A DNA stretch of 47,651 nucleotides, taken from positions 1 to 47,651 of the forward strand of contig NZ_RHOA01000014.1 of assembly GCF_003946545.1 (NCBI RefSeq), written 5' to 3'. Both the position numbers and the translations under genes were made by a program. Of this stretch, positions 46,050 through 47,651 are shown one piece after another. The stretch's first letter is position 1. Each line of letters begins with the position of its first letter. The notes beneath the pieces are model-generated. The model was not told the DNA's origin. It did not search any database and saw only the letters and a program-made list of their open reading frames with translations. Source of the stretch: Levilactobacillus tangyuanensis (GTDB lineage Bacteria > Bacillota > Bacilli > Lactobacillales > Lactobacillaceae).

Positions 46050-47197
46050 GTATTATGCTATCGAGTTTACCAGGAAAGTTTTCAGCAGCTAAACTTAGTT
46101 TTTTTCGTGATTTAAAAGGGGAAAGTCTAAAACAGGTGTCTGATGATATTGGATACAGTGTAACTACAATTTCTAAGTGGGAAAAAGGCAGGGCTGTACC
46201 TGGATTTGAAGGAATACTAAATTTGTCTAAACATTTCGGCGTAAATCATAATTTTTTTCTATCTAAATCGATTGTACCGGACTTTTCAGGGCCGATTTTT
46301 TTTAGAAAGGCTGCGGTCTTACCTAAAAGAAAAATTATCCAGGCTGAATCGAAAGAAAGAGGTTATGCACTAGTAGATAATTTGCTGACAAACTATTTAA
46401 ATTTGCCACAATATTTGGAACCGAGCTATGCAAATAAATCTAAGGATTTTAATGTTCTATCGTATGAATTTATAGATAAAGTGGCGAATAGTGTACGTTC
46501 CCAGTTTGAATTGGGAGACGGTCCTATTGCAAACATGACACTAATAGTTGAAAGAATGGGAATTAGAGTTAAATTTGAAGATTTGGAAAGCGAAAAGATC
46601 GATGCTATCAATGGAAATATCTTATCGCGTCCATATATATTGCTTAATTCAAGACGTCTTTCAAGCGTTCGAATAAGATTCAATCTCGCACATGAATTGG
46701 GACATGTATTGCTACATTCGCATTATCCGAATAACGTTATTGCCAATAGTTCAAATAGGCGAACAATTGAGAGCGAGGCAAACCATTTTGCAGGTGCATT
46801 GCTTATGCCTGATTATGGAATTTCGTTAGATATGATAAGGTCGAATATGAATTTTTTGATCGAGCTAAAGAGCCATTGGAAGGTGGCCATCCAAGCACTT
46901 ATTTATCGAGGGAACGAGCTGGGACTCATAGCTGACGATCAAGCACTTTTTTTACGGCAAACTATCTACAGAAATAAATGGAGAATAAGGGAACCCTTGG
47001 ATGATGTAATTCCAATCGAGAACCCGTCGTATATTCAAAGTGCTATTAAATTTTCAAATAATACTTTATCCGAAAGCGTTCTGGAAAGCATCTCTAAGGA
47101 TACCGGTTTATCATTGGCAGAGGTATATTCGTGGTTGGGGGAAGACTTTTTGGCAGGAAACAAAAGAACTACGGCAAGCGGCTTACGTTTGCTATAA
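46046..47197 (+). CDS. XRE-HTH plus ImmA/IrrE metallopeptidase fusion
   Basis: 383 aa. N-terminal XRE helix-turn-helix (about 14-70, LKQVSDDIGYSVTTISKWEKG) and an ImmA/IrrE domain with HELGH (about 217-221, NLAHELGHVLLHSH) and a second acidic motif ESEANHFAGALLMP (about 244-257) supplying the third zinc ligand. The C-terminal 100 residues hold another helix-turn-helix-like part (SESVLESISKDTGLSLAEVY). Such proteins repress their own operon and act as antitoxin or damage sensor. Much more AT-rich than the lysis genes before it. Confidence 0.88.
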   Translation: MSIMLSSLPGKFSAAKLSFFRDLKGESLKQVSDDIGYSVTTISKWEKGRAVPGFEGILNLSKHFGVNHNFFLSKSIVPDFSGPIFFRKAAVLPKRKIIQAESKERGYALVDNLLTNYLNLPQYLEPSYANKSKDFNVLSYEFIDKVANSVRSQFELGDGPIANMTLIVERMGIRVKFEDLESEKIDAINGNILSRPYILLNSRRLSSVRIRFNLAHELGHVLLHSHYPNNVIANSSNRRTIESEANHFAGALLMPDYGISLDMIRSNMNFLIELKSHWKVAIQALIYRGNELGLIADDQALFLRQTIYRNKWRIREPLDDVIPIENPSYIQSAIKFSNNTLSESVLESISKDTGLSLAEVYSWLGEDFLAGNKRTTASGLRLL

Positions 47198-47242
47198 TTT
47201 TTGTTAACTTTCAATTTCTAGTTTTTAAATGTTCAATTGAGA

Positions 47243-47273
47243 TCGCTCACTCCTAACGGGGTGGGCGCTTTTT
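47243..47273 (+). terminator. Terminator of the right-end cassette (copy of the endolysin terminator)
   Basis: CGCTCACTCC/GGGGTGGGCG stem around TAAC, followed by TTTTT. The 25-base core 47244-47268 is identical to 45267-45291. Confidence 0.85.
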
Positions 47274-47310
47274 GAGTGTTTACGTTTTAACGAAAAACAA
47301 TTGAAAGGAA

Positions 47311-47472
47311 GTGAATTGCCCAAGACGACGATTCCTCTCGGCACTAAAGTACCGAGTTTCCTCGTCTGGCAACTCTTATGAAACAGAGGAAATTGCCATC
47401 GCACATTTGCAGGATAGGGCCAAAAAGGCGCTTGACCGAAAGATTGAGATGGAATCTCGTCCATCAGAATAG
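47311..47472 (+). pseudogene. Possible small ORF or gene remnant near attR
   Basis: A GTG-started frame of 53 codons ends with a coding-like segment (SYETEEIAIAHLQDRAKKAL). GAAAGGAA lies only 2 bases before the GTG; the alternative TTG at 47316 in another frame has better spacing but gives 21 codons. The two frames may be one gene broken by a frameshift. Weak evidence. Confidence 0.3.
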
Positions 47473-47531
47473 TGCACTATAATAGAAGAAAAGTTGATGA
47501 CCTAATGGGGTTATCTGGAATCCGGATCAGA

Positions 47532-47614
47532 TGGTATAAATTGGTATAAAGAAATATTTTTAGAAAAAAATCACCCAAAAAACGCCCATCCATAATTGGA
47601 ATGCCTTTATACCA
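47532..47614. repeat. TGGTATAAA repeats next to attR (candidate arm sites)
   Basis: TGGTATAAA occurs at 47532-47540 and 47542-47550 in direct orientation, and inverted at 47606-47614. The attachment core also contains GGTAT. Repeats at this distance from the core are typical of integrase/excisionase arm sites; the role is inferred. Confidence 0.5.
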
Positions 47615-47615
47615 A

Positions 47616-47633
47616 GGATAGAAAGCTCTATCC
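47616..47633. repeat. Inverted repeat abutting attR
   Basis: GGATAG (47616-47621) and CTATCC (47628-47633) flank six bases, 3 bases before the attachment core. It may be a core-type integrase site or a short terminator without a T run. Confidence 0.4.
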
Positions 47634-47636
47634 AGT

Positions 47637-47651
47637 CCCCACCTCCGGTAT
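47637..47651. repeat. attR: attR core (right attachment site)
   Basis: CCCCACCTCCGGTAT, identical to bases 1-15, ends the window and defines the right prophage boundary. Confidence 0.9.

Overview
The window is a complete, precisely bounded temperate-phage genome (prophage, about 47.65 kb). The same 15-base sequence opens (1-15) and closes (47637-47651) it, an integrase gene sits just inside the left end, and lysogeny, replication, packaging, head, tail, lysis and accessory modules follow in the usual order. Strong AGGAGG-type ribosome sites, many TTG starts, moderate GC, a GH25 endolysin with C-terminal cell-wall repeats and an ArpU-type late regulator all point to a low-GC Gram-positive host of the Lactobacillaceae (inferred). 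A DUF3383-type tail sheath, a separate tube protein and a J/gp25/gpI-like baseplate make it a contractile-tailed myophage, of the kind known from Levilactobacillus brevis phage LBR48.

Layout. 1-3200 (minus strand): attL, integrase with an SOS-like box at its start, zinc-ribbon membrane protein, ImmA/IrrE peptidase and CI-like repressor. 3260-12290 (plus): PR promoter, Cro-like regulator, small early proteins, Gp157, ERF annealase, SSB, replication protein with a tandem repeat, antirepressor, YopX, an orphan LexA-type DNA-binding domain, RusA resolvase, DUF3310 and the ArpU late regulator. 12277-12925: an array of five 11-bp-spaced GCAG repeats, two degenerate tRNA-like elements, tRNA-Arg(UCU) and about 300 nt of hairpin-rich non-coding sequence ending in a terminator. 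12950-14960: AT-rich accessory genes: a small membrane protein, a two-gene system matching type II Thoeris (membrane-anchored macro-domain effector plus TIR enzyme), and csbD. 15140-24990: terminase, portal, head and neck. 25470-38690: sheath, tube, tail chaperone, tape measure and baseplate. 38680-42124: tail fibre with a variable repeat, template repeat and reverse transcriptase, i.e. a complete diversity-generating retroelement. 42108-45222: tail accessory and lysis genes. 45260-47270: a DUF5986-like gene plus an HTH/ImmA-IrrE gene, bracketed by two identical 25-bp terminator repeats. 47280-47651: non-coding end with arm-like repeats and attR.

How it works together. The repressor and ImmA-type protease hold lysogeny; PR drives the replication operon up to ArpU; the GCAG array just behind arpU is the likely switch for the late operon, whose first products would be the tRNA and structured-RNA region. 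Several recoding signals are visible: a textbook A AAA AAC slippery site with a potential pseudoknot that would extend the major capsid protein with an HeH domain, a probable +1 shift in the tail chaperone, a TGA inside the terminase small subunit (and inside a small early gene), and an apparent ATT start for the terminase large subunit. The strongest points for follow-up are the retroelement, the phage-borne Thoeris system, the tRNA-like/structured RNA region with its repeat array, the capsid frameshift, and the right-end two-gene cassette.
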